In this document: one piece after another, positions 1 to 9,240 of the stretch
How the letters are laid out: each line of letters opens with the position of its first letter
Position numbering within the stretch: position 1 is the stretch's first letter
DNA from: Rhodanobacter sp.
GTDB lineage: Bacteria > Pseudomonadota > Gammaproteobacteria > Xanthomonadales > Rhodanobacteraceae
Direction of reading: 5' to 3'
Assembly (NCBI GenBank): GCA_004298045.1
Contig: SCRM01000019.1
Coordinates: 186,001 to 250,000, forward strand
DNA: 64,000 nt
Translations under genes and position numbers: made by a program
The notes under the pieces: model-generated
What the model was told of the DNA's origin: nothing
The model's input: the letters and a program-made list of their open reading frames with translations, nothing else
Databases searched by the model: none

Positions 1-179
1 GAGTCTTCTTGGAAGGTGCCCGGAGTGGCTCCCGAGCCATCAACCATCACGACCTTGGAATGGACGGCTATATCTTGCATTGCAGCCTGAAGTTCTTGTG
101 TGATCGTTACTTCCTTGGCTGAGGCGGTGAAGGTGCAGATGGCTACGGTAGCTACGAGCAGCTTCGAAACATGACGCAT
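1..179 (-). CDS. partial cassette-borne secreted/hypothetical protein (MRHVSKLLVATVAICTFTASAKEVTITQ...), runs off the left edge
   Basis: Reverse-strand ATG at 179 followed by a signal-peptide-like N-terminus with an open frame to position 1; preceded by an attC-like site at 192-249. Confidence 0.6.
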   Translation of the reverse strand, partial: MRHVSKLLVATVAICTFTASAKEVTITQELQAAMQDIAVHSKVVMVDGSGATPGTFQED

Positions 180-191
180 GTTGCCCCCTAT

Positions 192-249
192 GTCTAACGC
201 TTGAGTTAAGCGGTGCCGGTACGGCGTCCGCTTGGACGAACAGTTAGAT
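192..249 (-). repeat. attC-like integron recombination site
   Basis: TGTCTAACGC...AAGCGG...CCGCTTGG...CAGTTAGAT: inverted core sites (TCTAAC / GTTAGA) around an imperfect stem, between two minus-strand ORFs. Confidence 0.7.
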
Positions 250-525
250 GTTCGCTCCGACCCACATGAGGCCGATGACAAGCAACTGCACAACTACCAC
301 GCCGAGATAGAACCGCCAACCAGGTTGCCGCCTAACTTTGGCTTGGACATTGTTGTAAGCCAGCACGTAGAAGTATGAATACGGAAGAAGCGCAACGAGT
401 GCAAAAAGAACGTACCAGATAGGGCTGAAGCTTTGAAAGCAGAGCAGCGTGGTCACAAGCCACGGAATGCCCAACAGCAGCATACGACGTACTTCGCGCT
501 TGTTGAGCCCTGCCACAACGATCAT
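244..525 (-). CDS. integron cassette protein, small hydrophobic membrane protein (93 aa)
   Basis: ORF with predicted TM segments (LLLGIPWLVTTLLCF, WYVLFALVALLPYSYFYVLAY, GVVVVQLLVIGLMWVG), flanked by attC-like sites. Confidence 0.7.
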   Translation of the reverse strand: MIVVAGLNKREVRRMLLLGIPWLVTTLLCFQSFSPIWYVLFALVALLPYSYFYVLAYNNVQAKVRRQPGWRFYLGVVVVQLLVIGLMWVGANI

Positions 526-540
526 GTGCGATCCATTGCC

Positions 541-639
541 ATCTAACGATCGAGTTGAGGGGCGCGGTGGACTGGCGCCCAGTTTGCCACCGCAAACTGG
601 GTGACAGGCCGCCGCGTCCCTTCGAATGAGTGGTTAGGC
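541..639 (-). repeat. attC-like integron recombination site (longer, about 99 bp)
   Basis: ATCTAACGATCGAGTTGAGG...CCCTTCGAATGAGTGGTTAGGC with internal palindromic segment (CCCAGTTTGC...GCAAACTGGG). Confidence 0.7.
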
Positions 640-640
640 G

Positions 641-1054
641 TCATTCCGGGAGGCCAAGGGCTTTGCCTTTCCAACTGCGGCTGACTCCTTCGCGACCCTC
701 GGCTGTGACAGTAACCGAGAAGCACGATTTGGCATCGGCGTCAGACGGAACTCGAACTCCGATGACGCCGCTCCATTCCGTCAACGAGACCGCCGCAGCC
801 CCGAGTCGAGGCCGTGCCTCCAGTAGGTTCTGCGTTGGCATGTCGTATCCCATCTCGACGTCGTAAAGCTCTGGCACGCCTTGTAGCGACGCAATCCAGC
901 TGCAGTTGACCGTGACGTTGAGTCTGTCGATCTGCCCTAGCGCCTCGACGTCGGACTTTGGGAAGGTCAAGAAGTGCACTTGCGATTGCGCAACTGCTAG
1001 ACACGGGGCAGTTGCGAGCGAGATGAAGGCGATGATTCGAAGTACGGAGCTCAT
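641..1054 (-). CDS. integron cassette protein, secreted hypothetical protein (137 aa)
   Basis: Signal peptide MSSVLRIIAFISLATAPCLAVAQS; flanked by attC-like sites. Confidence 0.7.
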   Translation of the reverse strand: MSSVLRIIAFISLATAPCLAVAQSQVHFLTFPKSDVEALGQIDRLNVTVNCSWIASLQGVPELYDVEMGYDMPTQNLLEARPRLGAAAVSLTEWSGVIGVRVPSDADAKSCFSVTVTAEGREGVSRSWKGKALGLPE

Positions 1055-1057
1055 GAT

Positions 1058-1114
1058 GCCTAACGCTTTATTTGAGCGTCGGCGTAGCCGTCCGCCTCGA
1101 ATGATTTGTTAGGC
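1058..1114 (-). repeat. attC-like integron recombination site (57 bp)
   Basis: GCCTAACGCTTTATTTGAGCGTCGGCGTAGCCGTCCGCCTCGAATGATTTGTTAGGC: exact GCCTAAC/GTTAGGC inverted core sites with imperfect central stem. Confidence 0.85.
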
Positions 1115-1117
1115 AGG

Positions 1118-1516
1118 TCACGGGGCGCCTACGGCCAAGGCGGCTGCACGCACCATAAAAATAAGACCGATAACAAAGGTTGCGAACCCAAGCAAACCAA
1201 GCGACCACCCTATACGATTGAATGCCGCGATGTGTCGATTTAGGAACGCGCCATTGAACTGCAACGTGTATGCCTGAAAGATCAAATGCCCCTTAAGCAG
1301 CAGGAATAAAATTATAGAAGCAAGCAACGCATACCAAGCACTGATTGCCAAACCTGCGACATGTAGAGTGATGAGGCCAGACGCCTTGTTGCCCAGCATG
1401 ACGGAGATGGATAGTGACAGCGCTCCTCCCCCAATGAGAAATACGGCATTGGCGATCGAGTCGGCGCGCGACCGAATTTCACGCCAGTCATCATTGTTGT
1501 TCTCAGCTGAAGTCAA
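1118..1516 (-). CDS. integron cassette protein, membrane protein (132 aa)
   Basis: ORF with several hydrophobic segments; first cassette next to the integrase. Confidence 0.65.
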   Translation of the reverse strand: MTSAENNNDDWREIRSRADSIANAVFLIGGGALSLSISVMLGNKASGLITLHVAGLAISAWYALLASIILFLLLKGHLIFQAYTLQFNGAFLNRHIAAFNRIGWSLGLLGFATFVIGLIFMVRAAALAVGAP

Positions 1517-1533
1517 TCTTCATCCTTTGTTGG

Positions 1534-1690
1534 CCTAACGCTTAGTAGACCCCGAAACCGGGGTATAGCGCCGATATTCGTTGGTCGGCGAAGCGTAGTC
1601 AAGGCGGTGGAATCCTACGTTGCGACAAGGGCTTACCCGATTCCACGGGGTCCAACCGGGCCACATGCTGCGGCGGATATCCCCTCGAAC
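1534..1690 (-). other. putative attI region of the integron (boundary core GCCTAAC at 1534-1540)
   Basis: GCCTAACGCTTAG core between first cassette and integrase; location fits attI but the extent is inferred. Confidence 0.45.
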
Positions 1691-1699
1691 GAGGTCGTT

Positions 1700-2700
1700 A
1701 TGGGTTATCAGCCCGAAATCACCGATATGCACGGCGCCGGCAGACCGCCGCGGTTGCTGGACGAGGTGCGGCGGGTGTTGCGGACGCGGCACCACATCTT
1801 GCGTACCGAGGAGGTGTACGTGGGGTGGACTCGCCGCTACATCCTGGCCAACGGCAGGCGTCATCCGCGCGGGATGGGTGCGGAGAAAGTGGAGGCGTTC
1901 CTGTCGCGACTGGCGGTGCATGACCAGGTTGCGGCCAGCACCCAGAACCAGGCGTTGTCCGCCCTGCTGTTTTGTACCGGGAAGTATTGGGCGTGGAATT
2001 GCCGTGGCTGGACGGCGTGACGCGCGCCAAACGTCCGCGCCGGGTGCCCACCGTGCTTTCCCGCGAGGAAGCAAAACGCCTGCTGGCGGCGATGGAGGGA
2101 CGGCCGTGGCTGATTGCCAGTCTGCTTTACGGCACCGGCATGCGGCTGATGGAATGTCTGCGCTTGCGGGTGAAGGACGTGGATTTCGAGCGTCACGAAG
2201 TGATCGTGCGCGAGGGCAAAGGCGGCAAGGATCGGCGCACCATGCTGCCGCGGTTGCTGGTCGAACCCATGCAACGAGAGATCGAGCGCGCTCGGCTTCT
2301 GCATCAGCAGGATTTGCATGCCGGTCATGGCGAAACGCGGCTGCCGCATGCGCGGGCGCGCAAGTACCCGCTGGCAGGGCGCGATTTCGGCTGGCAGTTC
2401 GTATTCCCCTCGGGCAAGCGCTCGCGCGATCCGCTGGACGGCATTGAGCGTCGGCACCATTTTGACGACGCGATCCTGGCGCGTGCCTTGAAGCAGGCAC
2501 GGCTGACGGCGGGCATCGCGAAGCCGCTTTCCGCGCACACGCTGCGCCACAGCTTTGCCACGCACTTGCTGGAAGCGGGACACGACCTGCGCACGATCCA
2601 GGAGCTGCTGGGCCACAAGGATGTGGCGACCACCTAGATCTACACCCACGTGCTCAACCGCGGCGGACACGGGGTGCTGAGCCCGCTGGATCGCCCGTAG
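1700..2700 (+). pseudogene. intI: integron-type tyrosine recombinase (IntI), degenerate: frameshift about 1967-1972 and in-frame TAG at 2635-2637 before [10 protein letters not shown]
   Basis: N-half MGYQPEITDMHGAGRPPRLLDEVRRVLRTRHHILRTEEVYVGWTRRYI...; C-half in another frame includes IntI-specific insert ARKYPLAGRDFGWQFVFPS and [51 protein letters not shown]. Confidence 0.88.
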
Positions 2701-2749
2701 CGGGCGTGGCGCACGAACCGGCGCCAGTGACGCGGGCTAAACTGCCGCG

Positions 2750-3769
2750 ATGGCTCCTTCTCCACGCAAGCGCCAGCGGCGCAAGACGGGCACGGCCAGG
2801 CCGAAGCCCACGCGTCCCGCCCGGCCGGTGGCGCCCACTGCCCGCCCGGCCGACAGCTCGGCGCGTGCGCGCGGCGTGCTCGAATGGCTGTTGCGCCGGG
2901 TCCCGCCGGCGTATCGCGACAAGGCGCGCGATTACCTGGTGCTGACGCGCATGGATCGCCCGATCGGCGCGCTGCTGCTCTTGTGGCCGGCGTGGTGGGC
3001 GCTGTGGCTGGCGGCGGGGGATTTTCCGCCATGGAAGCTGCTGGTGATTTTCACCATTGGCGTGTTTTCGATGCGCGCCGCCGGGTGCGCCATCAACGAT
3101 TTTGCCGACCGCAAGCTCGACCCGCAGGTGGCGCGCACCGCAGGCAGGCCGCTCGCCAGCGGGCGGGTGACGCCGCGTGAGGCGCTGGTGATCTTTGCCG
3201 CGCTGCTGGCGTTCTCGTTCGGGCTGGTGCTGCTCACCAATCGCGCGACGATCCTGCTCTCTTTCGCGGGCGCCGCACTGGCGGCGGTCTACCCGTTCAC
3301 CAAACGCTGGACCTCGTTGCCGCAGGTGGTGCTGGGCGCGGCATTCGGCTGGTCGATCCCGATGGGGTTCGCGGCGGTGCTCGGCCACGTGCCGGCGATC
3401 GGCTGGCTGCTGTTCATTGCGCACATCCTGTGGTCGGTGGTGTACGACACCGAGTACGCGATGGAGGACCGCGAGGACGATTTGAAGGTGGGCGCGAAAT
3501 CCACCGCCATCCTGTTTGGCGATGCGGACGTGCCGATCATCGGCATCCTGATGGCCACGCTGCTGCTGGCGATGGTGTTCGTGGGCCAGCGCGCGCAGCT
3601 CGGCTGGCCGTACTGGCTGAGTCTGCTGGTGGCTGCCGGGCTGTTTGCCTACCAGTTGTGGCTGATCCGCAAGCGCGAGCGCGGGCCGTGTTTGGCCGCG
3701 TTCAAGCACAACAACTGGTGGGGGCTGACGGTGTGGGTGGGGATCGCGGTGGCGCTGGCGGTGAAGTGA
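2750..3769 (+). CDS. ubiA: 4-hydroxybenzoate octaprenyltransferase (UbiA family), with basic N-terminal extension
   Basis: RMDRPIGALLLLWPAWWALWLA, NDFADRKLDPQVARTAGRPLASG, DTEYAMEDREDDLKVGAKSTAILFG motifs. Confidence 0.93.
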   Translation: MAPSPRKRQRRKTGTARPKPTRPARPVAPTARPADSSARARGVLEWLLRRVPPAYRDKARDYLVLTRMDRPIGALLLLWPAWWALWLAAGDFPPWKLLVIFTIGVFSMRAAGCAINDFADRKLDPQVARTAGRPLASGRVTPREALVIFAALLAFSFGLVLLTNRATILLSFAGAALAAVYPFTKRWTSLPQVVLGAAFGWSIPMGFAAVLGHVPAIGWLLFIAHILWSVVYDTEYAMEDREDDLKVGAKSTAILFGDADVPIIGILMATLLLAMVFVGQRAQLGWPYWLSLLVAAGLFAYQLWLIRKRERGPCLAAFKHNNWWGLTVWVGIAVALAVK

Positions 3770-3864
3770 AGGCGTGACTGCCGAACGGGCATGGGCGTTG
3801 CATCGCCCCGCTGAATGCGGGTCGGGTTGCGACCCCGCCAGTATCAAGCGTCGGGCAGCGGCGA

Positions 3865-4590
3865 TCAGATCCTGCTTGATGGCGCACGGGCCAGCGCCCA
3901 CACGTCGACGCGGGCCACCCCGGCACGCTTGAGCGCACGGGCGCATTCGGCCAGCGTGGCACCGGTGGTCATCACGTCGTCCAGTACCGCCACGTGGGCA
4001 GGCAGCGCCACATTCGAATGGATGGCGAACGCGCCGCGCACGTTGCGCCGCCGCGCCACGGCGGTGAGTTCGGTCTGGGCGCTGGTGGCACGCAGCCGCA
4101 CCAGCGCGTCGCCGCGCAGCGGCACGCCGAAGTGATGCGCCAGCGGCTTGGCGAGTTCCAGCGCCTGGTTGTAGCCGCGCTGGCGCAGGCGCCTGGCGTG
4201 CAGCGGCACCACCACCAGCAACTCGGGCAGCGCCAGTGGTACCGGTTCGCGCGCCCATTGCGCCGCCAGCGCGCGACCGGCGGCCAGATCGCGGCCAAAC
4301 TTGTAGCGGGTCTCCAGCCGATCCAGCGGCCAGCCGTAGCGGAACGGTGCCCAGGCGGTTGTCCAGGGCGGCGCATGCCGTTGGCACTCACCGCACAGGG
4401 CAGCGGGCGTCGGCAACGGCAAGGCGCAGCCCGCGCAGCAGGCGGTGTTGCGCGGCAGCTCGGCGACGCAACCGGCACACAGCTCGCCACCGGCAAAACC
4501 GGGGGCACCACACAGCAGGCACCGCGGCGGCAGCAACCAGGCGTGCAGTGCGCGCAGCGGCGCGGCAAGGTGGACGGCGGCGTGCAACAT
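3865..4590 (-). CDS. comF: ComF family protein (Zn-ribbon + phosphoribosyltransferase)
   Basis: CLLCGAPGFAGGELCAGC, CCAGCALPLP, VVPLHARRLRQRGYNQALELAKPLA, VAVLDDVMTTGATLAECARAL. Confidence 0.92.
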   Translation of the reverse strand: MLHAAVHLAAPLRALHAWLLPPRCLLCGAPGFAGGELCAGCVAELPRNTACCAGCALPLPTPAALCGECQRHAPPWTTAWAPFRYGWPLDRLETRYKFGRDLAAGRALAAQWAREPVPLALPELLVVVPLHARRLRQRGYNQALELAKPLAHHFGVPLRGDALVRLRATSAQTELTAVARRRNVRGAFAIHSNVALPAHVAVLDDVMTTGATLAECARALKRAGVARVDVWALARAPSSRI

Positions 4591-4858
4591 GGGTCCGGTG
4601 TGTCAGCGGCAGAACCGGCATGCTGGCAGCGCACGTGCCGTACCGGCAGCGGCGGCCACCGCGCGGTGGCGTAGGCGCAGTGCGCATCGGTTTTGCGCCA
4701 GCAAAATCACTGCCGCGACAAGTAACCTCACGTGACCTTGCCGCGCGCACCGTACACTTGCGCAGTTGAGCACCCACCGCGCCGGGCTGGCAGCCGTACG
4801 GCGGCCGGTGGCAGTGTTTGCAACTGAACCTTCCAACTCGTGATTCAAGGGAATAACC

Positions 4859-6850
4859 ATGGCTGGTCCTGACCACCAAGCACCTACTGTCGGAACCTGG
4901 TCCGCCGTTGCCGGCACCGCGCTGCGCGTGGCGTTCGGCATGGTCTGGCTCGTAGGCGCCGCACTCACCTACTCGCCCGATTTTGCCGCGCATTACGTCG
5001 GCTACCTGCACAACGCCGCCAACGGCCAGCCGGCCTGGTCGGCCTGGTGGTTCGCGATGTGGATCGGGCTGGTCACGCCGCACGCGGGGTTGTTCGTGTG
5101 GCTCACGCGCTTCGCGGAAACCGCGCTGGCGCTGGCGCTGATTTTCGGTTTCGCGCGCAAGACCACCTACATCGTCGGCCTGCTTTTCAGCTTGTTGATA
5201 TGGAGCACGGCCGAGGGCTTTGGCGGGCCGTACTCGGTGGGCGTGACCAACATTGGCGCGGCGCTCAGCTACGTGCTGATCTTCGCCGCCCTCATCATCG
5301 TCAACTATCGCGTCGGGCCCAGCCTGTACAGCGTCGATTACCTGATCGAGAAGCGCTGGCCGACATGGCGCACGGTGGCCGAGTGGAACGTGGAAGCCGA
5401 GCCGAACGATGCCGCACGCCTGCCATGGCGGGTGCAGGCACCGGCACTGGGCGCGATCGTGGTGCTGGTTGCGCTGCTGCTGGCCGGCTTGCAGAGCGCG
5501 TTGAACGTGAAATCCGCTTCGCCGACGGCCGCCGCGGCTGCAGTGTCGCCGCTGTCGCTGGCCTCCAGCGCGCCGGTCAAGCAGGCGCGCGACGCCGCGC
5601 TGCCGCCGGTGGCGGAAGGCAACAGCGTCGATGTGAATATCGCCTCCAGCAACGACACGGTGGAGATCGCCAGCGGCGTGCAGTACCAGGCGTGGACGTT
5701 CGGCAAGACCGTGCCCGGCCCGGTGATCCACGTGCGGCAGGGGCAGACGGTGAACGTCACCTTCACCAACCGCGGCACGATGCAGCATTCGATCGACTTC
5801 CACAGCGCGATCACCCCGCCCAGCCTGCATTACGTGGAGCTGATGCCGGGCGAGTCGATCAAGTTCTCGTTCGTGGCGCACGTGCCGGGCGCGTTCCTCT
5901 ACCACTGCGGCACGCCGCCGGTGATGCTGCACATTGCCAACGGCATGTACGGCGCGATCATCGTCGACCCGGCCACGCCGCTGCCCGCCGCGCAGGAGAG
6001 CTACGTGCTGGTGCAGGGCGAGTGGTACACCTCGCAGGTGGCTGGCAAGTTGATGGGCGCCAACTTCGACAAGATGCAGGAAATCCGCCCGGATGAAGTC
6101 GTGTTCAACGGCGCCGCGTTCCAGTACCGCGACCACCCGCTGACCGCCAAGCCGGGCGACCTGGTGCGGCTGTACGTGGTCAACGCCGGCCCGAGCCTGT
6201 GGAGCGCGTTCCACGTGATCGGCGGTATCTTCGACAAGGTGTATCCAGGTGGCAACCCGGCGCAGGCGATCGACGGCGTGTCGACCTACAGCGTTGGCCC
6301 GGGCGAGGGCGCCATCTTCGACCTGAAACTGGACGAACCGGGCAAGTACCCGTTTGTCGACCACTCGATGGCACACGCGCAACTCGGTGCGATTGGCGTC
6401 CTGCAAGTGCAAAAGCCGGGCGAAGCGCTGACCAAGCCGGAGATCACCAAGGCCGCCGCACCGGAAAGTGCCGCCGTCGCGCCACCGCCGGCCGCCACCG
6501 GTCCGTACAAGTTCGACCCGGCACGCGGCAACGAGTTGTATGCCACCAACTGCGCCGCGTGCCACCAGGCCAGCGGTGAAGGCCTGCCGGCAACGTTCCC
6601 GCCGCTCAAGGGCAACCCGGCGGTGCTCGACGCCGACCCGGCCAAGCAGATCTCGGTGATCCTGCATGGCCTCCAGGGCCAAGCGATCAACGGCCAGGTC
6701 TATCCCGGTGCCATGCCGCCATTTGCGGGCAGCCTGAACGATGCCGACATTGCCGACATTGCCAACCACGAGCGCACTTCGTGGGGCAACCAGGGCAAGA
6801 CCATCACCGCCGATCAGGTGAAGGCCGCGCGCGCGGCGGGCGGGAAGTAA
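4859..6850 (+). CDS. nirK: fusion protein: N-terminal DoxD/DoxX-like membrane domain + copper nitrite reductase (NirK-type cupredoxins) + C-terminal cytochrome c
   Basis: N-term about 130 aa multi-TM; MQHSIDFH, YHCGTPPVMLHIANGM, RDHPLTA, SAFHVIGG copper/catalytic motifs; CAACHQ...MPPF heme c domain. Confidence 0.85.
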   Translation: MAGPDHQAPTVGTWSAVAGTALRVAFGMVWLVGAALTYSPDFAAHYVGYLHNAANGQPAWSAWWFAMWIGLVTPHAGLFVWLTRFAETALALALIFGFARKTTYIVGLLFSLLIWSTAEGFGGPYSVGVTNIGAALSYVLIFAALIIVNYRVGPSLYSVDYLIEKRWPTWRTVAEWNVEAEPNDAARLPWRVQAPALGAIVVLVALLLAGLQSALNVKSASPTAAAAAVSPLSLASSAPVKQARDAALPPVAEGNSVDVNIASSNDTVEIASGVQYQAWTFGKTVPGPVIHVRQGQTVNVTFTNRGTMQHSIDFHSAITPPSLHYVELMPGESIKFSFVAHVPGAFLYHCGTPPVMLHIANGMYGAIIVDPATPLPAAQESYVLVQGEWYTSQVAGKLMGANFDKMQEIRPDEVVFNGAAFQYRDHPLTAKPGDLVRLYVVNAGPSLWSAFHVIGGIFDKVYPGGNPAQAIDGVSTYSVGPGEGAIFDLKLDEPGKYPFVDHSMAHAQLGAIGVLQVQKPGEALTKPEITKAAAPESAAVAPPPAATGPYKFDPARGNELYATNCAACHQASGEGLPATFPPLKGNPAVLDADPAKQISVILHGLQGQAINGQVYPGAMPPFAGSLNDADIADIANHERTSWGNQGKTITADQVKAARAAGGK

Positions 6851-6884
6851 GGGCAAGGCGGGCGCGCCACGCGCCGCCCGCCTC

Positions 6885-6926
6885 GGCTACGTCAACCAAC
6901 CTACGCCTACGTTGGTTGACGTAGCC
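6885..6926. promoter_or_regulatory. perfect 16-bp inverted repeat, candidate biotin operator (BirA-type)
   Basis: GGCTACGTCAACCAAC-CTACGCCTAC-GTTGGTTGACGTAGCC, 43 bp upstream of bioB ATG; GTCAACC-N16-GGTTGAC resembles BirA-type operator architecture. Confidence 0.65.
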
Positions 6927-6969
6927 AGATCAGATGACCAGACTTGCGGGCTTCCATAGGGAGCCCGTC

Positions 6970-8010
6970 ATGCCTGAAGTCCTGCTGCGCCACGATTGGA
7001 CGCGCGCCGAGATTGCCGCGCTGTTCGCGCTGCCGTTCAACGACCTCTTGTACCGCGCGCACACCGTGCACGCGGCGCACCACGACGCCAACGCGGTGCA
7101 GATTTCCACCCTGCTCTCGATCAAGACCGGCGGCTGCCCCGAGGATTGCGCGTACTGCCCGCAGGCGCAGCGCTACCACACCGGTGTCGCCGCGCAAAAG
7201 CTGCTGGAGGTGGACGAAGTCGTGGCGCAGGCCAAAGCAGCGAAGGCCGCCGGGGCCAGCCGGTTCTGCATGGGCGCCGCGTGGCGCGGGCCGAAAGACC
7301 GCGACATCCCCAAGGTGGCCGCCATCGTGCGCGCGGTGAAGGCGCTCGGCCTGGAGACCTGCGCCACGCTGGGCCTGCTGGGCGAAGGTCACGCACAGGC
7401 ACTGAAGGGCGCCGGGCTCGACTACTACAACCACAACCTCGACACCGCGCCGGAGTACTACGGCGAGGTCATCCACACCCGCGAGTTCGACGACCGCCTC
7501 GACACGCTCGAACAGATCCGCGAAGCCGGACTCAAGACCTGCTGCGGCGGCATCATCGGCATGGGCGAAACCCGCGAACAGCGCGCCGGTTTACTGCAGG
7601 CACTGGCGAACCTGCCCGAGCACCCGCAGTCGGTGCCGATCAACCAGCTGGTGCCGGTGCCCGGCACGCCGCTCGAACACGCGGAAAAGCTCGACCCGTT
7701 CGAGTTTGTGCGCACCATTGCCGTGGCCCGCATCGTGATGCCCAAATCCATCGTGCGCCTCTCCGCCGGCCGCCGGCAGATGGACGACGCGGTGCAGGCA
7801 CTGTGCTTTTTTGCCGGCGCCGGTTCGATCTTTGCCGGCGACAAGCTGCTCACCACCGACAACCCCGATGTGGCGCACGACCGCGCGCTGTTCGCGCGGC
7901 TCGACCTGCATCCGCTGATCCCCGCGGGCATGACCGACACCGGGCACGCCGACCTCTACACCGGCGAGACCTGCTGCAACGGCAGTTGCAGCTGCGGCGC
8001 CGCGGCGTGA
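6970..8010 (+). CDS. bioB: biotin synthase
   Basis: [59 protein letters not shown]. Confidence 0.96.
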   Translation: MPEVLLRHDWTRAEIAALFALPFNDLLYRAHTVHAAHHDANAVQISTLLSIKTGGCPEDCAYCPQAQRYHTGVAAQKLLEVDEVVAQAKAAKAAGASRFCMGAAWRGPKDRDIPKVAAIVRAVKALGLETCATLGLLGEGHAQALKGAGLDYYNHNLDTAPEYYGEVIHTREFDDRLDTLEQIREAGLKTCCGGIIGMGETREQRAGLLQALANLPEHPQSVPINQLVPVPGTPLEHAEKLDPFEFVRTIAVARIVMPKSIVRLSAGRRQMDDAVQALCFFAGAGSIFAGDKLLTTDNPDVAHDRALFARLDLHPLIPAGMTDTGHADLYTGETCCNGSCSCGAAA

Positions 8011-9212
8011 GCCAAAATCTGCCGCGCACCGACCTGCTCGACCGTCTCGCCGCGCGCACGCTCGCCCGCGAGCACGCCAGCCTGCACCGCCGCCTGCAGG
8101 TGATCGAACAGGTCGATGGCCCGTGGCTGGTGCGCAATGGACAGCGCCTGCTCGGCTTTTGCAGCAATGATTACCTCGGCCTGGCGCAACACCCGCAACT
8201 GATCGCTGCGCTCAAGCAGGCGGCAGATGAAACCGGCGTTGGCAGTACTTCCGCCCACCTGATCTGCGGCCACCGGCGCGAGCATGCGGAGCTGGAGGAC
8301 GTCCTCGCCGCGTGGACCGGGCGCGAGCGCGCGCTGCTGTTTTCCACCGGCTACATGGCCAACCTCGGCATCCAGCAGGCCTTGCTCAGCGCAGGCGACC
8401 TGTGCGTGCAGGACAAGCTCAACCACGCCTGCCTGCTCGACGGTACGAAGCTCGCCGGGGCGGAGCTGAAACGCTACCCACACGTCGACGTGGCCGGCGC
8501 TGCGCGCCAACTCGCAAGCCGGCCGCAAGCTGCGGCACTACTGGCAACCGATGGCGTGTTCAGCATGGACGGCGATCTCGCACCCCTGGCCGAACTGGCG
8601 ACACTGGCCGGCCGCGAAGGCGCCGCGCTGATGGTGGATGACGCGCACGGCCTGGGCGTGCTCGGCGCCGATGGCGCCGGCTACGTCGCCGGCCAGGGGT
8701 TCGGCCAGCACGAAGTGCCGCTGCTGATGGCGACGCTGGGCAAGGCGCTTGGCGCCAGCGGCGCGTTCGTCGCCGGCTCCGCGGCACTGGTCGATGGACT
8801 GACCCAGTTCGCGCGCACCTTCGTCTACACCACCGCCATGCCGCCGGCACTGGCCGCCGCCAGCTGCGTCGCGGTGCGGCTCGCGCGCAGCGAAAACTGG
8901 CGCCGCGAAAAACTGCAGGCGCTGATCGCGCGCTTCCGCGCCGGGGCGGCGCAGCTCGGCTTGCGGCTGGCGAACTCGCCTTCCGCCATCCAGCCTCTGC
9001 TGCTGGGTGATGCCGACACCGCACTGGCCGCCACGCAGTGGCTGGAAGCGCGCGGCCTGCTGGTCACGGCCATCCGTCCGCCGACGGTGCCGGCCGGACA
9101 GGCGCGGCTGCGCATTACGCTGTCCGCCGCCCACGACGAGGCGCAGGTGGATCGCCTGCTCGCCGCGCTCTCTGAGCTGCCTCAAGGGGCGCACCGGCCG
9201 GGCCACCTATAA
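8007..9212 (+). CDS. bioF: 8-amino-7-oxononanoate synthase (GTG start, overlaps bioB)
   Basis: [58 protein letters not shown]. Confidence 0.94.
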   Translation: MSQNLPRTDLLDRLAARTLAREHASLHRRLQVIEQVDGPWLVRNGQRLLGFCSNDYLGLAQHPQLIAALKQAADETGVGSTSAHLICGHRREHAELEDVLAAWTGRERALLFSTGYMANLGIQQALLSAGDLCVQDKLNHACLLDGTKLAGAELKRYPHVDVAGAARQLASRPQAAALLATDGVFSMDGDLAPLAELATLAGREGAALMVDDAHGLGVLGADGAGYVAGQGFGQHEVPLLMATLGKALGASGAFVAGSAALVDGLTQFARTFVYTTAMPPALAAASCVAVRLARSENWRREKLQALIARFRAGAAQLGLRLANSPSAIQPLLLGDADTALAATQWLEARGLLVTAIRPPTVPAGQARLRITLSAAHDEAQVDRLLAALSELPQGAHRPGHL

Positions 9213-9240
9213 TCAGCGGCTTGCCCGTGTTTGCCTTGCC

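Noticed and set aside
2654-6856. Very long minus-strand ORFs (577 and 822 aa) antisense to ubiA and nirK
   Set aside because: Arg/His/Gly-rich shadow translations of high-GC coding DNA; the opposite strand has clear homologous proteins
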